This document shows positions 5,855 through 6,944 of a DNA stretch of 6,944 nt, in pieces. This stretch comes from JBBQDZ01 sp038237515. GTDB taxonomy: Bacteria > Actinomycetota > Thermoleophilia > Gaiellales > Gaiellaceae. The first letter of the stretch is position 1; every line of letters starts with the position of its first letter. The position numbers and the translations under genes are program-made. A model generated the notes under the pieces. It saw only the letters and a list, made by a program, of their open reading frames with translations. It had not been told where the DNA came from and did no database searches. Location: contig JBBRYP010000093.1 in the NCBI GenBank assembly GCA_038237515.1, positions 1 through 6,944 on the forward strand, in the 5' to 3' direction.

Positions 5855-6544
5855 CGGGGAAGCGGCGGTCTGATCCAGCTGACGCCGGCCGGCAGGCGGA
5901 GCGCGCCGGCGCTGCTGACGCCTGCTCGGCTCGTCGTCGAGGACAGGTTGCGCCTGGAGCGGCGGGCGCGGCTGCTCGCCTGGGGCGGGATCGCCTGGCA
6001 CGTGATCGAGTTCGCGATCGCAGTCGCTGCTGGAGTCGCGGCGGGCTCGATCGCTCTGGTCGGGTTCGGCGCCGACTCGCTGATCGAGGCGCTTGCAGGC
6101 TTCGTCGTCCTCTGACTGTTCACGGGCCGGCGGATTGGTTCCCGTGGCGCCGAGCGGCGAGCGCAGCAGTTGATCGCGGGCAGCTTCTTCCTCCCCGCCT
6201 ATGTCGGCGTGGAAGCGTCGCGGACGCTTGTCGGCGGCGGGCATCCCTCGACCAGCTGGGTCGGCGTCGGCCTGGCCGCGTTCACGGCGCCGGCGATGCC
6301 GCTGCTGGCGATCGTCAAGCGTCGCGTCGGGCGGGCGTTGCAGTCGGCGGCGACCGTGAGGGAAGCGTCTCAAACCCAGCTCTGCGCCTATCTGTCGGTC
6401 GCTCTTCTGGTCGGTTTGCTCGCGAACGCGCTGCTGCGCTGGTCGTGGGCTGATCCAGCCGCCGCCCTCGTGATCGCCGCAGTCGCCGCGAAGGAAGGCG
6501 TCGGGAGCTGGAGAGGCAAGGGCTGCTGCGAGGGATGCTGCTAG
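5847..6544 (+). pseudogene. Broken cation-efflux (CDF-like) transporter
   Basis: One frame (5855-6544) encodes a recognisable CDF-like cation transporter of about 230 residues with several membrane helices. It includes IALVGFGADSLIEALAG, then SQTQLCAYLS and ALLRWSWADPAAAL, ending in GKGCCEGCC. A TGA at 6113-6115 interrupts it inside GFVVL-stop-LFTGRR, where relatives as I recall them usually carry Trp, so a TGG-to-TGA mutation is likely. Upstream, GTG 5847 overlaps the regulator's stop and starts VASGEAAV, the expected N-terminus, but hits TGA at 5871. The rest (IQLTPAGRR) is in the other frame, consistent with a 2-base gain or 1-base loss near 5871. TGA is a normal stop for livH, livM and mntP here, so recoding to Trp is unlikely. 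The part after the stop could be translated from TTG 6170 as 124 residues, but probably not as a functional pump. Confidence 0.72.
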
Positions 6545-6603
6545 ATGAGCTCGCTCGATCGTGCCCGCGAGGACGACCCTCGCCCAGAAGAAGGCGAGCA
6601 CCC

Positions 6604-6944
6604 GTGAGCGAGCACGCACACGCCGGGGCGCACGCCGCCGATGGGCAGGAAGCCCGCGCGCACGCCGGCGGCGGCCATTCGCACGTTCAGGTCAGCGCCG
6701 ACAGCGACAGCCGCCGGCTCGCGGTCGCCCTCGCGCTGATCGTCGTCTTCATGGCCGGTGAGGTGGTCGTCGGCATTCTCGCCCATTCCCTGGCTCTCCT
6801 CTCCGACGCCGCTCACATGCTGACCGACGCGGGCGCGCTCGTCATGTCGCTCGTCGTCATCCGCCTCCTCCGGCGCCCGGCGGGCGGCAACCTCACCTTC
6901 GGTTTGAAGCGCTCCGAGATCCTCTCGGCTCAAGCCAACGGGGC
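6604..6944 (+). CDS. CzcD-like cation diffusion facilitator, N-terminal part (runs off the window)
   Basis: This is the start of a CDF-family exporter, which moves Zn(II), Co(II) or Cd(II) out of the cell in exchange for protons. The first 113 codons are visible. Residues 1-30 form a histidine-rich cytoplasmic tail (His 4, 6, 10, 20, 25, 27), typical of zinc-type CDF proteins. The first membrane helix spans about 39-60. The second contains HSLALLSDAAHMLTDAGAL, with His71 and Asp75 forming the H-x3-D half of the transport metal site. The FGLKRSEILSAQANG segment matches the CzcD loop before helix 3. GTG 6604 is preceded by AGAAGAAGG (6585-6593). It follows the broken transporter by 59 bases on the same strand, so it is probably part of the same ArsR-controlled unit. 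The second metal-site half and the C-terminal domain lie outside the window. Confidence 0.88.
   Translation, partial: MSEHAHAGAHAADGQEARAHAGGGHSHVQVSADSDSRRLAVALALIVVFMAGEVVVGILAHSLALLSDAAHMLTDAGALVMSLVVIRLLRRPAGGNLTFGLKRSEILSAQANG

Noticed and set aside
6113..6115. TGA as selenocysteine or genome-wide Trp codon
   Set aside because: TGA ends livH, livM and mntP here, relatives appear to have Trp rather than Cys at this site, and no obvious selenocysteine insertion hairpin follows.
5540..6619. 359-codon open frame on the minus strand opposite the regulator and the broken transporter
   Set aside because: Tempting because the plus-strand genes are damaged, but its translation is low-complexity Arg/Asp/Ala/Gln-rich, while the plus frames carry family motifs.

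Overview
The window is high-GC DNA with long shadow reading frames on both strands, GTG, TTG and probably CTG starts, and strong purine-rich ribosome binding sites. This base composition and the look of the branched-chain amino-acid permeases suggest an actinobacterium. From memory of LivM sequences I would guess the Thermoleophilia/Solirubrobacterales side, but that placement is an inference made without a database search.

Left half (about 1-3733): a co-directional livJ-livH-livM type operon. A plausible sigma-70 promoter (37-65) precedes a secreted substrate-binding protein, then the two membrane permeases of a HAAT-family ABC importer for branched-chain amino acids or similar small molecules. 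A strong hairpin covers part of the livH ribosome binding site. livM is best read as starting at a CTG that overlaps the livH stop as CTGA. The partner ATPases (livG, livF) do not follow. livM is followed instead by a decayed fragment of a different ABC ATPase.

Right half (about 3735-6944): a patchwork with a metal-homeostasis theme. It holds a MntP-type manganese exporter on the minus strand, a divergently transcribed RimK/glutathione-synthetase-like ATP-grasp ligase of unknown substrate, and a shortened ArsR/SmtB regulator that keeps a complete CzrA-type metal site plus a Cys-x-Cys site. After these come a cation-efflux transporter broken by an in-frame TGA and probably by an upstream frameshift, and the start of an intact-looking CzcD-like CDF transporter that runs off the window end.

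How it fits together: the liv genes would make an importer only if ATPases are supplied from elsewhere. The ArsR gene and the two efflux genes look like a zinc/cobalt-type sensor-exporter unit in which the first exporter has decayed and the second may have taken over. Two degraded genes and one shortened gene within 3.2 kb indicate a region undergoing rearrangement or decay. I found no RNA genes, insertion sequences or CRISPR arrays. No wholly new system is evident. The best leads are the regulator/transporter cassette, the CTG start and the hairpin over the livH ribosome binding site.
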